Below are positions 1 through 13,700 of a DNA stretch of 64,000 nucleotides, in pieces. Positions within the stretch are counted from its first letter, which is position 1. The number at the start of each line of letters is the position of its first letter. This DNA is from Mortierella sp. BCC40632 (Eukaryota; Mortierellomycota; Mortierellomycetes; Mortierellales; Mortierellaceae). A model generated the notes under the pieces. That model was given only the letters and a program-made list of their open reading frames with translations. It made no database searches and was not told the origin of the DNA. The position numbers and the translations under genes are program-made. The stretch covers positions 744,001 through 808,000 of the forward strand of contig WAEK01000012.1 of NCBI GenBank assembly GCA_011634665.1, read 5' to 3'.

Positions 1-554
1 CGATCCGTATCGGCGATCCCCTCGAGGCCGGTACCCTTTGCGGACCTCTCCACACCAAGGCTGCTGTTGAGCAGTACCGCAAGGGTATTGAGGCTGTCAA
101 GGCCCAGGGAGGCAAGATCTTGACCGGAGGCAAGGTTCTCGAGGACCGCCCCGGCAACTTTGTCGTCCCCACCATCACCAGCATTTCTCCTGATGCTGAT
201 GTTGTCCAGAACGAGATCTTTGTCCCCATCCTTCACACCATGAAGATCAAGAGCCTCGAGCACGCTATCGAGATCAACAACTCGGTCAAGCAGGGTCTCT
301 CCTCTTCGCTCTTCACCACCAACCCCTCGAACCTCTTCAAGTGGGTCGGACCCTCTGGCTCTGACTGCGGTATCGCCAACGTCAACTTGCCCTCTTCCGG
401 AGCTGAGATTGGTTGTGCCTTTGGAGGTGAGAAGGAGACCGGTGGTGGACGCGAGTCTGGATCCGATGCCTGGAAGCAGTACATGCGTCGCAGCACCTGT
501 GTCATCAACTACACTGGCGAGTTGCCTCTTGCCCAGGGCATCAAGTTTGAGTAA
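1..554 (+). CDS. ALDH7A1: ALDH7-family aldehyde dehydrogenase, C-terminal part
   Basis: This is the last 183 residues of an aldehyde dehydrogenase; the frame opens at base 3 and the gene starts outside the window. It ends at a TAA at 552-554. The blocks [35 protein letters not shown] and [14 protein letters not shown] are diagnostic of the ALDH7 (antiquitin) family, which oxidises alpha-aminoadipic semialdehyde in lysine catabolism with NAD+. The catalytic cysteine and cofactor fold lie upstream and are not visible. No intron is present in the visible part, and codons end mostly in C or G, as in the peptide transporter genes, suggesting good expression. The gene is tail-to-tail with the CLC gene, only 286 bp between stop codons. 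I see no defect. Confidence 0.93.
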   Translation, partial: IRIGDPLEAGTLCGPLHTKAAVEQYRKGIEAVKAQGGKILTGGKVLEDRPGNFVVPTITSISPDADVVQNEIFVPILHTMKIKSLEHAIEINNSVKQGLSSSLFTTNPSNLFKWVGPSGSDCGIANVNLPSSGAEIGCAFGGEKETGGGRESGSDAWKQYMRRSTCVINYTGELPLAQGIKFE

Positions 555-692
555 AGAAAAGACTATCAAGATGGGAGGAGGAAGGAGCCTTTTTTTTCCC
601 CATTGTAACATTTATTCATTCCTTTCCCCTTCTCACTTCTATTCAATGCACTAATTCCATCGCCCATCATCACCACTACAATGTGAACTTAC

Positions 693-698
693 AATAAA
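693..698 (+). terminator. Polyadenylation signal of the ALDH7 gene
   Basis: A canonical AATAAA lies about 140 bp after the ALDH7 stop, within the short convergent spacer shared with the CLC gene. Confidence 0.5.
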
Positions 699-840
699 GC
701 AAAGTGTACATACATGACAATTTCCTTTTCCTTTTTCCTTTACTTTTTGTATGTGAGGTGTTGATCTCAAGAAAATGCATCTATTCGATTTTTTTATTGT
801 TTGATTTTTTTTTTAGTCTTCACCAGCTGTTGCTATTCAT

Positions 841-2132
841 CTATGAGGATGTTTCCTGTTCGCCTGGATGTTCAATCGAAACCAAATGCCGCAAGACATC
901 CTTCTTGGTAATCAGTCCCAAAAGTTGGCCATGTTGAGTACAGAGCACGTACCGGACACCCTAAAAAAAAAAAATAAAATAAAAAAAAAGGAGTTGGATT
1001 CAGTGATTAGTCTAGGATTCCCCTCCCTTTTTTTCTTGACAGGCCAACAAAAAGTGAATCCGACAAGTTGTGAAATGTTGCTACTGATGTCGCTGCTAGC
1101 CTATCTTACCAGTTTGCGGAAAATAACAATGACTTGATCCATTGGGAACCGTTGGGAAACCGTGATCGGTGTTTGATCCATCCACAATCGGAATTCAATG
1201 AATCCAGCCGTATTCTCCAGGATCGGTACCACATTCCCCGCGGGTGTATCTCCGGGCAAGTTCTTTTTACGGGCTTCATCAATCGCAAATCGTAATTCAG
1301 TTCGAGAGATATATCCAACCAGCATCATATCTCGAAGAGAATTCACAACAGGGTAACCCTTATAATGAGTCTCGTGCAATAACGTGTCCAGACTGTCAAG
1401 GGTATTGCCTGTCGCTGTGACAACAACCAGATCCTCGACAGGGGTCATGACTTGAGAGGCAAGTGTGTTGAGTCGGTACTCGGTCTTGTCATCCAGGTAC
1501 GGGTATCCACACAGAAGGATGATGCCATCAAAAATACCTTCCTTTCCAAATGCATCTCCAACCCATTTGCTTATCATCACTAAGAAAAACCACATGGCAC
1601 CACAAAAGTCAAAATACATTAGTCTATCTTTCCAAGATAAGGAAGACAAATGCACTTTTTTTTTTTTTTTTTTTTTTTTTTTTGTCTTTTCTGCTCAAGG
1701 AAAAAAGAGAAAAAAGACTTACCGACAATCATAATAGGTAGGACGTAGGTCAAGGCACCCGTCAACTCAAACATGATAATCACCAACGAGACCGTCATCC
1801 GAGTCACACCTCCCATAAAGGCTGCCGCACCCACCATGGCATACGATCCTGGGGTCACACAGGGCACGTCTGGAAGACAGGATGCAAATAACCAAAAGCC
1901 TGGATGCTTTTCCTGCCAGGCTTGGACCAACATTCCAAGGGCTCGACCAAAGAGAGCTCCAATGACCATGGATGGCATAAAGATACCTGCAGGGATGGCC
2001 AATCCAAAAGTCAGGATCGTCAATCCACCCTTGACAGCACTTGCAGACATCAATGAGAACACTCGGCCAGCTACCCCATCCTCACTATAATCAAGGTTGT
2101 GAAAGAGCGGCAAGAGAAGCACATTAGCACCG

Positions 2133-2181
<49 letters not shown>

Positions 2182-5100
2182 ACAAACAATGAGAGGCACA
2201 ATAGCCCTTGTCATGTCTTTTTTAAAAAGGAGAAAATTCCACTTACTCGCAGAGTCCATGGTAACTTCCCGAGTTGCTATCACACTCGCGGAACAAATTC
2301 GCAAGCAACTCGGGTGATTGTACTCTAAAAAAGAGAGAGATAAAAGGAAAAAGAAACACTCGAGTTGGTTCATCTTTTCTTTTTTCTTCCCCCCCCCCCA
2401 ACCATCCTGCTCAACACCTCAGCACAACACAAGAAGAGGGTCCAACAGTAACAACAACTTACCGTGTAAAGATATTCAGGTACCCAACAGCGGCCGTCAA
2501 AAGAGTCACGGCAAAGACCTCATATATCGGAAAGATTCTTAGCCACGAGGTCTTGCGGAACGCTGCCAAACGCAAGTTCATCCGGATAAAGAATGCTCCC
2601 CAGAGGCCCTAAATGAGAAAGAAATAAAAAATAAGGGGGGGATTAGATGTATGGCTTTTTAAAGCGAGACACCCACTAGACAAGATTTTCTTTTTTTTTT
2701 CTTCGTCAGTACTTACTCCAAGAACTCCTAGGAAGAGATAAAAGATCATTTCGTATCCATGCCATTCACGATCATACTCGACTTGGAACACCACCAGTTT
2801 CTCGGTTCGGAAGGGATCCATCAACTTGAGTGCCACTGCAGCCGCCATAGCACAAAAGAAGGAATGCCACATCGTATCGGACGAGAAATAATACGACATT
2901 TCTTCTAACGAGAACACAACCCCTCCAATCGGTGCTCCAAAGGCGACTGAAATACCTGCAGATGCTGCTGCAGAGAGGATCTCACGCATCTTGGCTTCAT
3001 TCTTTTTGAACTTGGGAAAGACCCTTGGAAGGAGGTTACCGATACAGGAGGCAATGTGGAGTAACGGTCCCTCTTTTCCCAGACTGAGGCCTGAAGCAGT
3101 AGATAGAACCTTGATTTTTTTTTTTAAAAAAAAAGGAAAAAAAGAATGCTGGATTAGATTCATGGTCTAGATGCACACAGTTCTCTTTTCCCCTTGCCAC
3201 TTCAAAAATCTCTATTGGACCTACAAGAGTGATGGTTTTGATGACAAGTGTTTCCAATCCGAGGTAATGTCGAATCACAAATCCTCCCAGGATGGTCTTG
3301 ACCTCGGGAATACCACTTCCTTCAGCATACGGAGCATATGTCTTGACGAGGTAGGCTGCTGTTGTGGCGAACAAGAGTGCAAACATAATGTAAAACAGAT
3401 AGCCCACCACAAAAGTGGCACTATTCCATGGGACCCAATCTCCACAAGAACTCTCATCTAAAATAAAAAAAAAAAAAAAAAGAGATATTAGTTGTTGTTG
3501 CTGGTTTTTTCAAAGAAAAGAAAAAAGAATCCTTTTGTGCTTACCATCCAGTCCCCAACAACAAAAGTTTCGGTTGAGATAAAAGGCCGTGGAACAGTAA
3601 CCCTCCTTCAGATCACCCAGCCATTGAGAAACAATGTCCGAAGCTCCTGCCACGATACCCGCCGCGATTCCTACCGCCAAGACAACAACCCATCCTTGAA
3701 GCCATTCGTAAATAATCGAAACTTGGCCTGCTACACCTGGTAAATGGTGCAACCGTCGTATCCTCTGTCGTTCCTGTGCAAAGTCATGGATCCAGTCTGG
3801 AAGAAGAAGAAGAAGAAGAAGAAGAAGAAGAAAAAAGCGATGCATACACGCACACACGCAAAGAAGAGTGGAAAGAAATCATGAGTAACGCTTTCCTTTT
3901 TTTCTTCTTTTTCTAGAAACATCTCACAGGAGCAAAAAGAAAAATAAAATAAATTGAAACACTCGTACCAATAGTCGTAAAGTCGTCATAGGCAACACGC
4001 ATCCCAGTTCCTTCTACAACCCAATCCAACGCATCATCATGATAAGGATTCGCTCCGCCTGAATAAATCGGACTCGGATGATTGCTCGTCGGTGAATGAC
4101 GCATATGTTGTTGATGCTGGTGTTGATTCTGTTGCGATGAATGACGAGGGGATTGCGATGACATGGGTTCATAATCCTCTTGTCCATCCAAAGGTCCATT
4201 GCTTCCTGCAGAGTTTAATCCTGCAGAATGAAGTGGCGGGTGAATATGCGCTCGAGGTTGCTGTAAAATCAATCGACCTGGGAATCTTGCATTGATCCTC
4301 GAAGCAGCAAATGGTCCCAATCCAGGTCGAGATGAATGGGTTGAATTGGCAGAAGCTGCAGCAGCAGCGGCAGCGGCAGCAGCGGCAGCACTGGCAGATC
4401 CGACAATATTTTCTGGAATGGTTCTACCCAACCGAGTCAGGAAAGAACTTGTACGACTTTCTGGGTGAGTCCTGTATTTGAAAAAGTTGAAATCATGACG
4501 ATTCCTGGTAAGGGATTAAAAGAAAAGAAAAATGTCGGGTGATTAGTCGAATGACATGGACCTGAGCATCCCTAGTCCAGTCTCTTTCTTTCTGTAAAAA
4601 TCAAGTATTCATACTCTAGACCACGGATAGGCTCATGGGGTTGAAGTGGAGTCTCTGAGTTGGCATCCTCTTCGTCTTCGTCATCCATCGGGTGGTGATC
4701 CAGTAGTGGAGAGTCATCCTGTTCCTCACCCACTGTTTGTCCTTGGATTCCCTTGTCCTTGGCATCTGGATCGACCGGTTTTGTCAAGGCTTCAAGAGTG
4801 GAGTTGGCACGTCTCCGACCACCATTGCCACTATTGTTATTTGCTCTGCTACTCCCCGCTCCTTTCCCGTCCTCGGTCGAGTCGAAATCGTTGTCGGTTC
4901 CAAAAAGTGGTTTCCTACGGAACCCTGATCCACCAAGGGCTAGTCCAAGAGAAGGGCCTTTTTGGATCCCTGGACTCATCCCTGGTTGAGATCGAAGTGT
5001 TGTAGGTATGGGAGAGGAGGAAGTAGAGGAGGAAGGAGCTAGGGCATCATGGATGGGTATCTGAACAGGAGCATTCATAGGCTCCAGAAGAGGAAACTCT

Positions 5101-5363
5101 GCATCTTCCTGCGACTGTTGTTGTATTGATGTTGATGGTGCAAGGATCGGAGAGGATGGAGTAGAGACATCAGAACTTGGAGGATGAAGGGATCGAGACG
5201 TGTTTCCGTCCAGGGGCAAAGTCGATTCAACATTGTCTTGTTTGTTGCTGTTGTCCTGACTTGCTTGTGTGGTCATGGAGAGCTGTGGTGTAGTGGAATC
5301 AGGGTGATTCTCGATGGCTTCATGAATGGAGCTGTCATCGGTTTGCCTGGTAACTGAATCCAT
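841..5363 (-). CDS. CLC-type chloride/proton exchanger (Gef1/CLC-3-like), ten exons
   Basis: Exons (5' to 3'): 5363-4615, 4504-3969, 3796-3545, 3457-3225, 3109-2717, 2608-2463, 2324-2247, 2084-1723, 1579-1110, 960-841. All introns are GT-AG, and the joined frame is 1112 codons plus stop. Residues 1 to about 430 are Ser/Pro/Gln-rich and disordered with a poly-Ala run; such a long N-terminus is unusual for the family. The channel core follows, with the selectivity motif GSGIPEVK near residue 560, the gating glutamate in GLSLGKEGP near 603, and the LEEMSYYF segment carrying the proton glutamate of exchanger-type CLCs. Two CBS domains end the protein, the second split by the last intron. By family, it is a 2Cl-/H+ antiporter acidifying Golgi, endosome or vacuole. 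Several introns carry homopolymers or microsatellites. Confidence 0.92.
2136..2174. repeat. (CT)n microsatellite in a CLC intron
   Basis: About 19 CT units followed by a T run, inside the 162-bp intron 2085-2246 of the CLC gene. It reads as GA on the coding strand, so it is not its polypyrimidine tract. Confidence 0.9.
3801..3831. repeat. (AAG)n microsatellite in CLC intron 2
   Basis: About ten AAG units abut the acceptor of intron 3797-3968. On the coding strand they form a CTT polypyrimidine tract directly before the CAG acceptor. Confidence 0.9.
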
Positions 5364-6641
5364 CCTGTAGAGTGTGGTTTGATTGATCTGCAGGGTAGAC
5401 CGTTAGACCCCAGAGATTTCGTTCAGAGAGATGGAGGCGTCAACTTTTTCTTTCTTTCTTTCTTTTTTTTTTAGACTGGGTTGTCAATGCTGCAGCAACC
5501 AATGACAATGGGCGAAGGAAAAGAGCTCAGCCCAGTCGAGATCTCTCCAGCAACAACAACAACAAAAAAAGAGAGAGTAAGAAAGAGAGAGTGAAATAAA
5601 GGATGGCCGCGTGAATGAAAATCCCTTGTTCTTGCTTAATGGTGTTGGACCCTCTCCTTTCGAGTTTCTTTTTAGACTGTTCGGGTCCTGGGCCAGTCGG
5701 TTGGAGAGGAAGGAGGAGGACTGTCAAGCTGCCGGCTTGGCGCGTCTTTTTTTTTTTTTTTTCTTTCAGGAAAGACACGAAGACCAGTCACATCCCACCC
5801 AGCGAGAGCTGGACCCTGCGCTCCACTCTCACACTTTCACACTCTCACTTTGGATGCCATCCACTTCATCCCCACAGAATGGAAAAAAGAACAGCTGGTA
5901 AAGTTCTAAATTGAGAATGAAAGACAAAAAAATAGTCGAAAAATGGTTCTGTTCCTTGTCAAGAGGTGCCATATCCCCTCCCTTGCCAGGACCCCTTCTT
6001 GCACAGCTCTTTGTTTTTTTTTTGTCCGTGGTGGTTCTGCATTTCACCCTTTTTTTTCTTCGTCGGACAGAGGCCATGGCTCATTCGGCTGTGCGGAACA
6101 GGCAAGGTATAAAGATGGCCCAGCCACCCATTGACAGACACATCCCACTCTCCCTTTTGCATGACATCCATGGATCGCTCTTCCACTACTGAATTGTTAA
6201 TGGGAGTGGCCCGACGAGTAGTCGAACAAGAGTTTGAAGCAGCGTGGTCCTTGGTCAAAGATTCGTTTTAGCATCAACTGACCAACAGCGCTCAGCAACA
6301 GGTCTTTCTTTTTTTAATATTATTTTCCCGCCAAATAAAGGTCCCATGGCTCAGCAACAGAATGCAATCTCTGACTCTCTATTTTTTTTATTTTCTTTTG
6401 TTTCCTCATCACTCAATGCTTGTGCGTCACGCATCCTCCATTGCTCTTGCCTCGTGTGCCTTTCAGCTCCAGTGCGGGACCTGTATTGTTTTTTAACCAC
6501 CAGCCAGACCAACCAACTCTCCACCCTCACCCTTTTGTTGCTCAACTCGCTTCTTGCAAAAGAGCTCCCCCCCACAGACTCCCCTTACCCCCCGTTCCTC
6601 TTCTCGTTTTCGCCCAATAATAATATTAAAAAAAAAGAGGA
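5364..6641. promoter_or_regulatory. Divergent promoter region between CLC and EXD3-like genes
   Basis: A 1.28-kb head-to-head spacer between the two start codons. It holds several C/T-rich and T-run stretches (about 5448-5472 and 5749-5764) and a TATAAAG on the plus strand near 6109. No convincing coding sequence is visible; short open frames here are broken by homopolymers. Confidence 0.5.
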
Positions 6642-9600
6642 ATGCCAAGGAACGCGACCAACACCACCACCGTCGGTCACCGCTCCGGAGACCCCGACTT
6701 TGAAAACCCAATCAATTTTGGTCTCTCAGCTCCCGCTTTGGGAGACGCTCCCCCTTCCAATCTTCCAATACTTTCGACCGAAGGTTCGACTATTATCATT
6801 TCTCATCTGCTTAATTTCTATATTGTATCTAACTTGGTCCATTGCCATTTTGTCAACCAGGAACTAACGCATCCCTTTCTATCATTTCCTCCTGCTCCTT
6901 GGTTTATTGCTCCTCCTCCTCACTTTCTCGGATTCTAGACATAAAGCTTTTAGTAGCCAACAACAATCCTTACAAACTTGGCAACATCATTGTCACCAAT
7001 TTTGTCAATCTTGGCGTCTTTCAGGAACTGGATCGTTGGGGGATATTAAACAACCTTCAAAATGTCATCGTCATGGGACTCGAAACCCATTCAGACCCCG
7101 CCATGTTCATCGCCAACGCCCTCATCTGTGTCGGAAACGTGAGTCAGATGAAAATGGTACAGACAGATTATGAGCTCGCCATCTCTCAATGGTTGTCAGT
7201 CGCCCTTGGGATCTTGGTCGAGCAACAGCACCCATGGAACCAAGGAAACAAAAGGGAAATGTCGGACCAGGACCAAGTCTTGTTGATCGAGACAACACCG
7301 AATATGGATGGTCCGAACAGTGATAGCCTTGACTTGTTGGGTTCATCCTTGGACTCTAGCAAGGACGGCGTCTTTTCGCATAAAAACCTGAACACCCTTC
7401 GAGACTTGATGGATTTTGACGACAATAACTCTACCACCACCGGGCTTGGGGTTGATATTCAAGACACAGGATCGACAAGGGATACTAGACCATCGACGGC
7501 AACTCTGTGGAATGATTCAAGTGCCAATCTATTGGATAGTGACCCAGACAATAACCTGATCATGGCCAAACCCCTGAAGCCTCATAGCATGACAGATTTG
7601 ATCGATTTTGACGATTGGGATGAGCCTAACGCTCTGAAAAGTCGAACCTCATCAATATCCACTCAACCTCCCAATTCTTTGACCCACTCGGCTCGAGTTT
7701 CTTTGAAACCACCCTCGAGAATTGTACCAGATCTTTTGACGATGGATACTATACCTGACCAACCCAACGTGGAACCCATGTTGTCATCAAACGAAAAGGA
7801 GAGCCAGTCGACGGATTCTTTACAAGAAACTCGTTCGACTCTTGAGGAAAACAAGTTGATCGACCTTTTGGGTCTGGACAACATGATGGATTCCAGGGTC
7901 CCTGATGTAGAGTCAGATGGCAAGAAGGATCCTTTGGCATCCACAAAAGAGTTGGACATGTCTCAGTTGGTCAAAGCTCTCGATATGCCTTCAGGTGAGC
8001 AGCCACCATCCTCCTCAAAAGACCACCTCCATACAGTCTCTGATCCAAAGAAACAAATAGTTCCAACCAATGGACATACCCAAAATGATCTAATGGCACA
8101 AGAACCAGAACAAAAAGATCCCGTCTCTGCGGAGCAAATCCTGGACGCTCAAGAAAACTCGGATTGTCAGGAAGGTGACCAAGGAAGCAACGAGGAAGAA
8201 GGACGCAAGGTGTTGATCGGACCTTTACATCGTCAAAAGCTACTCGACGAAATCGCCTACAACAAGAGTGTTCTCCAGGTGTACACTGCGATTGAAGTCT
8301 TTGGACTCGAGAGCGATCTCAAGCTGCCCTTACGAGACAAAACCTATGGTGGCGAGTTGGCACGACAGTTGTATGAACTGGAACGATATGGTGAATGTGC
8401 CTTTATTCTTTCACATTACCTTGCGTATGATACCAGACCGACCCCTCCACCAGATGCGTTGACTGTAGGCTGTGAATTGGAAATGGAACTCATCCCTCGA
8501 TTACTGGAGAGAAAGGACATTGCGACTCTTTTGAGTAATTATGCGTCAGAGGACTCCCATGCTTGTTTTCGAGTCTTGGGTCATATCAATCATCAACTGG
8601 GGTTTATCTTTCATGAATGGAAAATTGCCACCATGGGTTTGGCATTGTCCAGTACAGAACATCTTTCAGAAGTGCGACCTATTCATCAAATCTGGACCCC
8701 TCGCGTTCAGACTACCTTGGTCATGGCTGCTTTACAACTTGTTTTGGATATGGGACTCTTTGGTGAACTACAACCGGGACAAGATGATGTTGAAAAGGTT
8801 GTAGAGCAGACACTGGAGCCACCTCAAGCTATTCAGGAAAGGTGTCCCGTGTTGAGCTTATTTATTCAGTTCTGTTACATTGTCACGCTTTTGGATATAT
8901 CTTCCACGAACCCACCGACTCCCAACACCTACTCGGCAGTGAAACCAGTGACGAAACCGGTGGCGACGAAAAGTCAAGAGATTGACCTGTGGTCCTTTGA
9001 TCCTGACCCGAGCCCTCCATTGGAAGGCGATGATAATGGCGGTGATAATGATAATGATAATACAGAGGAAGCGAGCCATGAGAATGATGAGCCAAGTTAT
9101 ATTACTCGGATCCTTCAACTAGTTCACAACAATACGATCCTCCCTCAAATGTTGATTCATTATTGTCTTGTCGTCGACGATACCTATCATGCAAGGTATT
9201 TTACAGAACGATTGGGAATCGAAACGGTTTTCAAGGAACGATCTCAAATCCAAGAACGGAAACTAGCACGACGACGAGTCAGGGCGAATTCAAGCATGAC
9301 GACCATGGTCAGAGCGAATCCAGAGTCGACTTTTTCAGCACCTCCTTCATCCTACACCTCTCTCTCCAAGAGTGGACCTAGAACAAACACGGTTGCGATC
9401 AGGAATAGGACAGGTACCTCTGGACATGGACCAAGAGCTTCTTCGTCCGTCTCTACACATGTATCCACCGCCACTCCGGTATTGTCGTTGGGGTCTGTAC
9501 CATTGCATGAGATGCCATTTTACGAACTACCGGGCACGACTCGGATTCTGGTGGTCGACAATATTCCACGATTGGAAGAATTATCGAGGGCCTTGAGACA

Positions 9601-10335
9601 ATGTCGAGTGGTGGGAATGGATACGGAATGGTTACCCAACGTGCCAAAATTCCAACATTTGCATCCTGGTCAACGAACAGCCATTCTCCAACTGGCTTGT
9701 GACTCGAACGAGACGATTTTTCTGGTGGATATTTTAGCGTTTCTGGAGAGTAATGGACCTCATTCTTTATACTCTGTCAAGGGACCCAGAAAGGTACAAC
9801 AGGCATGGAACGAACGAGAAGAGCAATCTGGTCTTCAGATACGATTGGTACGAGTTCTTGGATCCATGTTTTCGAATCCCACGATCCGAAAGATTGCTTA
9901 TGATTGGGTAGGCGATCGAGACATGTTGGAACGAACACTTCCAGAGTTGAAGTTTGAAAAGTATCAGCTCCACAATTTTTTGGATATGAAGACGATTCGA
10001 TTCGAGTCTCCGAATGAGAGCAAGAGGAATCCGATCGGTGGTGGTCTCGTTCATGTACCATTGTCCTCTTCCTCTTCGTCACCTTTATCATTATTGTCTT
10101 CGTCATCATCGTCGGCTCGGTCATATCTGAGTCCCGGAATGGCTTATACAGAGATTGAACGATGGACGACCAAGACGCTCCAAGGTTGGACTCCGATAGT
10201 TTCAGGGGGACTTTCTGGAATGTTGGGAGCATTGTGTGGTTGTCGATTGAACAAGGCACAACAGTGCAGTAACTGGGAACAACGACCGTTGGAGGATGCT
10301 CAGGCACGATATGCAGGTAATTTACCCGATAAAAG

Positions 10336-10368
<33 letters not shown>

Positions 10369-10523
10369 CTTTTTTTTCTTTTCTTTCTTTTCATTCACGT
10401 ACTTCTGCTGACGTTTCCTTGTATATCTCTTTCTTACTCTCTCTTTCTCTCTCTTCACTAGCATCCGATGCCATGTGTCTTCTCGTGATTTATCAGATTT
10501 TGCAGACAATGGAGAGGGTTTGA
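6642..10523 (+). CDS. EXD3: EXD3/mut-7-like protein with DEDDy 3'-5' exonuclease domain
   Basis: Three exons: 6642-6783, 6861-10316 and 10462-10523, giving 1219 residues. The first donor (GTTCGA) is weak, so the N-terminus is less sure. Residues 50 to about 700 are a helical region with a long acidic Ser/Asp-rich insertion, resembling the N-terminal part of mut-7/EXD3 proteins. The exonuclease domain starts near residue 940: D968 and E970 in MDTEW, an Asp in VGDRDML near 1067, and a final Y1198-x3-D1202 assembled exactly across the last intron. This full DEDDy set predicts an active RNA or DNA 3'-5' exonuclease; nematode MUT-7 acts in small-RNA silencing, but a role here is inference. The last intron contains a 30-bp T run. 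The gene converges on the LRR gene with 267 bp between stops. Confidence 0.85.
10339..10368. repeat. T30 homopolymer in the last EXD3-like intron
   Basis: Thirty consecutive T bases follow the donor of intron 10317-10461, then more T/C-rich sequence leads to the acceptor at 10460-10461. Confidence 0.9.
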
Positions 10524-10584
10524 GAGAAGAGAAGGTTGTCTCCTTTTTTAAGCAAATAGCAAAATGGTCTTTGGGATTTATAGA

Positions 10585-10615
<31 letters not shown>

Positions 10616-10790
10616 TTCCTTCTTTCCTTCTTTCGCTCTGGGGGAGGGGGGTTTTGAGGGTCTAGCCATTCTACATCAGAGTTATCCCCTGTTGTAACCA
10701 TCGCCACGAGACGAGGTTTTATTATTAATAAAAAAAAAAAATTCTCTCACTCTCTCACTCTCACTCACACTCTCTAACAAAAAAGAACCT
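10524..10790. other. Convergent 3' spacer with CT microsatellite
   Basis: Shared 3' region of two converging genes. It holds a CT tract at about 10581-10618, an AATAAA on the plus strand at 10727-10732 and a TTTATT (AATAAA on the minus strand) at 10718-10723, so both transcripts may end in the same 20 bp. Confidence 0.5.
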
Positions 10791-13700
10791 TTAGGTCCTC
10801 CTCTTGGAGGGAGAGGGTGGTGCTTGTTGATGTTGATGTTGATGTTGAGTTGATCCAGCATCCATCTCAGCCAGAACCTTGAGCCAATTACTTCCTGCTT
10901 CATATCGCATCGCCTCAATCTTGCGTCGATATTCTTCTGCTCCTCCTGCTACTCCACTTGCTCCATCGTCTGAGAATGAATCATTATGGGAATCTGCTTC
11001 CATGGGTGACACAGATCGACAATCCCCTTCGCCGCTGCCTGAATCGTGTGCTGAGCCAGGGTTCATTGATGAACGCTTCTTTTTGTGAACCCCCTTGGAT
11101 GTCTTGCCACGTGCATGGTGCTCGTGTTGGTGCTCATGATCATCGTCATGATGATGGTGATGGTGGTGGTGGTGATCCACTTCAAGAGCGGCCATCTCTT
11201 CCTCAAGTAATGACAACCGATGAACATGATGTGGAAGCTCCTCTTCTCCTTCATCTTCGTTATGATCATTTTCGGTTTTCTTTTTGGATTTCTTGCCAGA
11301 AGATTTCTTGGTTGATTTTTTCTTTTTCTTGACTTCTTTCTCGGGATCTCCTTCTGTCTTGATTGCAGAATCATCCACAGCCATCTTCTTTTTGGTTGAT
11401 TTCTTTCGGACCCCTCCTGTCTTGGTCGTCCTCTTGGGTTCATCAATCTCGGCAGGAGGTTCCAGAACAGAAGAGGTCTCTCCAATGGCCATGGACCGAG
11501 GTCGATGCGTTTCCACTTCTTCCTCTCCTTCCTCTCCTTCACATTCTTCTCCACTCGATTCACTATCCAGATTCACAACTCGCTTGACTCGTTTCGAAGA
11601 TTTGACCAACTTGCGTCGAGACAACTTGTCGACAGTCCTGGGTGTGATGGGTTTACCATTCAAAAGATTATTACCATCCTTGTCCTTCACAATTCCCTCT
11701 GACTTCGCCACATCCTCCTTGCTCGAATGTCCGATGGTACAGACATTTCCTGTCACGGTCGGTTGATGGTTCTTTGAAAGCTTTTGAGGAGGTGATGTCG
11801 GATGAGAGCGAGTCGCGGCCAGGTCCTTGGAGAGGACTGCTGCAGGGACAGAGTCGGCGGGTATATGAGCGACATTGACATTGTTAATGCTTGAGATGGT
11901 GGTAGAGAAATCGGAGGGACTCAGGGTGGCCAGAGTACGTTTCTCGACAAAGCTCGCAAACATGCCATCCAACAACAGGTCATGCCCATTGGCTCTGAAC
12001 ACTGCCAAGATCTCGAGCCTGTATTTGGGCTATAAAGTGGGATTGTTAAATCATCCAGGAGAAAGGGACAGAGAGAGAGAGAGAGAGAGAGAGAAAAGAA
12101 AGTCGGTTAGTAACAAGTTTACTCCAGAAAACGTTCAAAAAAAGAAAACAAATAAAGAGAGAGAGACTTGCCTGAAGCGTGCAAAAGGGATTCTTCTCGG
12201 ACCAGACCTCACGGATGCCAGGCAGAGCCGCCAACCTTCCAACCTCGGCCGCCTCTACAAGATGATTGTCTCTTACATCCACCTTCTCCAAGCTCCACAG
12301 CCTCTCCAATCCACAAAGACTCTCCAATCGGTTGCCTCGAAGATCCAAGACCGAGATATTACCCAACACCTGATAAATTTGTTGAACTGTTGAAATCATA
12401 TTGTACGACAGATTCAAATGTTGGAGGTTGTGAAGATGAATTAATCCTGGCGGTAGAGCAATCAACAGATTGTGTGACAGATCCAGACTCACAATCGCCT
12501 CCGAATATGAGAAGGTACTTGTATGGTTCAACGCGGGAAGAGAATTGTCCGAGACGGAGAGATGTCGAAGTTTAGGCCACATCCGGAGCGACCTGAGAAT
12601 ATGTTCATCATCCGCCTCTGCATCCTCCTTAGACGCACCAAGCGAATAAGATGGAGAGGATGGTTGTGAGGAGGAAGACGAAGGCGAGATTGATCCAGAC
12701 CCAGAGGCCTCTACCGAAGAAGCAGACCCAGACGAACCATGTCTACGTCCATGAGTATGGTGACGCTGTTGTTGTTGCTGCTGTTGTTGTTGAAGGCTCT
12801 GTCGCTTCGAAGCCGCAATCTGTGAAGCGTCCTTGAGGGCCTCTCGTTGTTCCTGTCGAATCAAGACTGCACGATTCCGTTCCTTGAAGGCCTTTTGTCT
12901 CCTTCTTCGTTCACTCTCTACGACGGCCGTGACAATCACCTCGTAGATATCTTCAATCCCTGCTTGGACAATAACCAACGACTTGAGTTGTTTCATCAAT
13001 TGATCCCAACCCTCGACTGCCCTTGGTGGAATCTTGTGGAGCTCCAGATGTGTCAAGGCCGAGAACGTGGTTGCGACAGGAAGTCGAATCGATGAGACCG
13101 TACTGGGATTGGGTTCGTGTTGTCCAATATTCATCAGGGCTACGATTGCATTCGCTCCAAACCCATCAATCCTTCCCTTACCGGGAATATCCTGTCCCGG
13201 TGGCATCTTGGCAACGAGCCGTAGACCTGGGATCCTTTGTAAGAACTTGTGGATGAAATGTACATCGTCTAGGACAGTTTGTCCCTCGTTATTGTTCGCT
13301 GCGGCCGAGGACCATTGTTTCCATCCAGTGATCAACGTCAGGGTCGAAAGGGCGTGCGAAGAGAACGAGCGGATAGATCCGGGTCGGTTGGAAATAGGTG
13401 GTGGGAAAGATGAGTAACCCGTTGCGGCGGCTGCAGCACTAGTCCCACTTGCACCTCCTACACCTCCTGCTCCTGCTGCTCCTGAAAGAATCCTGGGCAT
13501 TGAGTCACCAACCACACGTGGATCTGATCCATTCCAGCCTTCGATATCAATGCCCACCTCCTCAAACCGGTCAAGTAGGTATAGGAAATAGTAGAGATCC
13601 AGTGGGAAGATGGGTGCCTTTAGTTGAGCTTGGAGATAGAGTTGGCGTTCCCTTGGAGACGCGTCGGTCGAGATGGACCCTGTTCCATCCCAGGCGCCAT

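Noticed and set aside
4646..5005. Plus-strand frames opposite CLC exon 1
   Set aside because: Shadows of a Ser/Pro-rich coding exon whose splice site and phase fit the CLC gene exactly.
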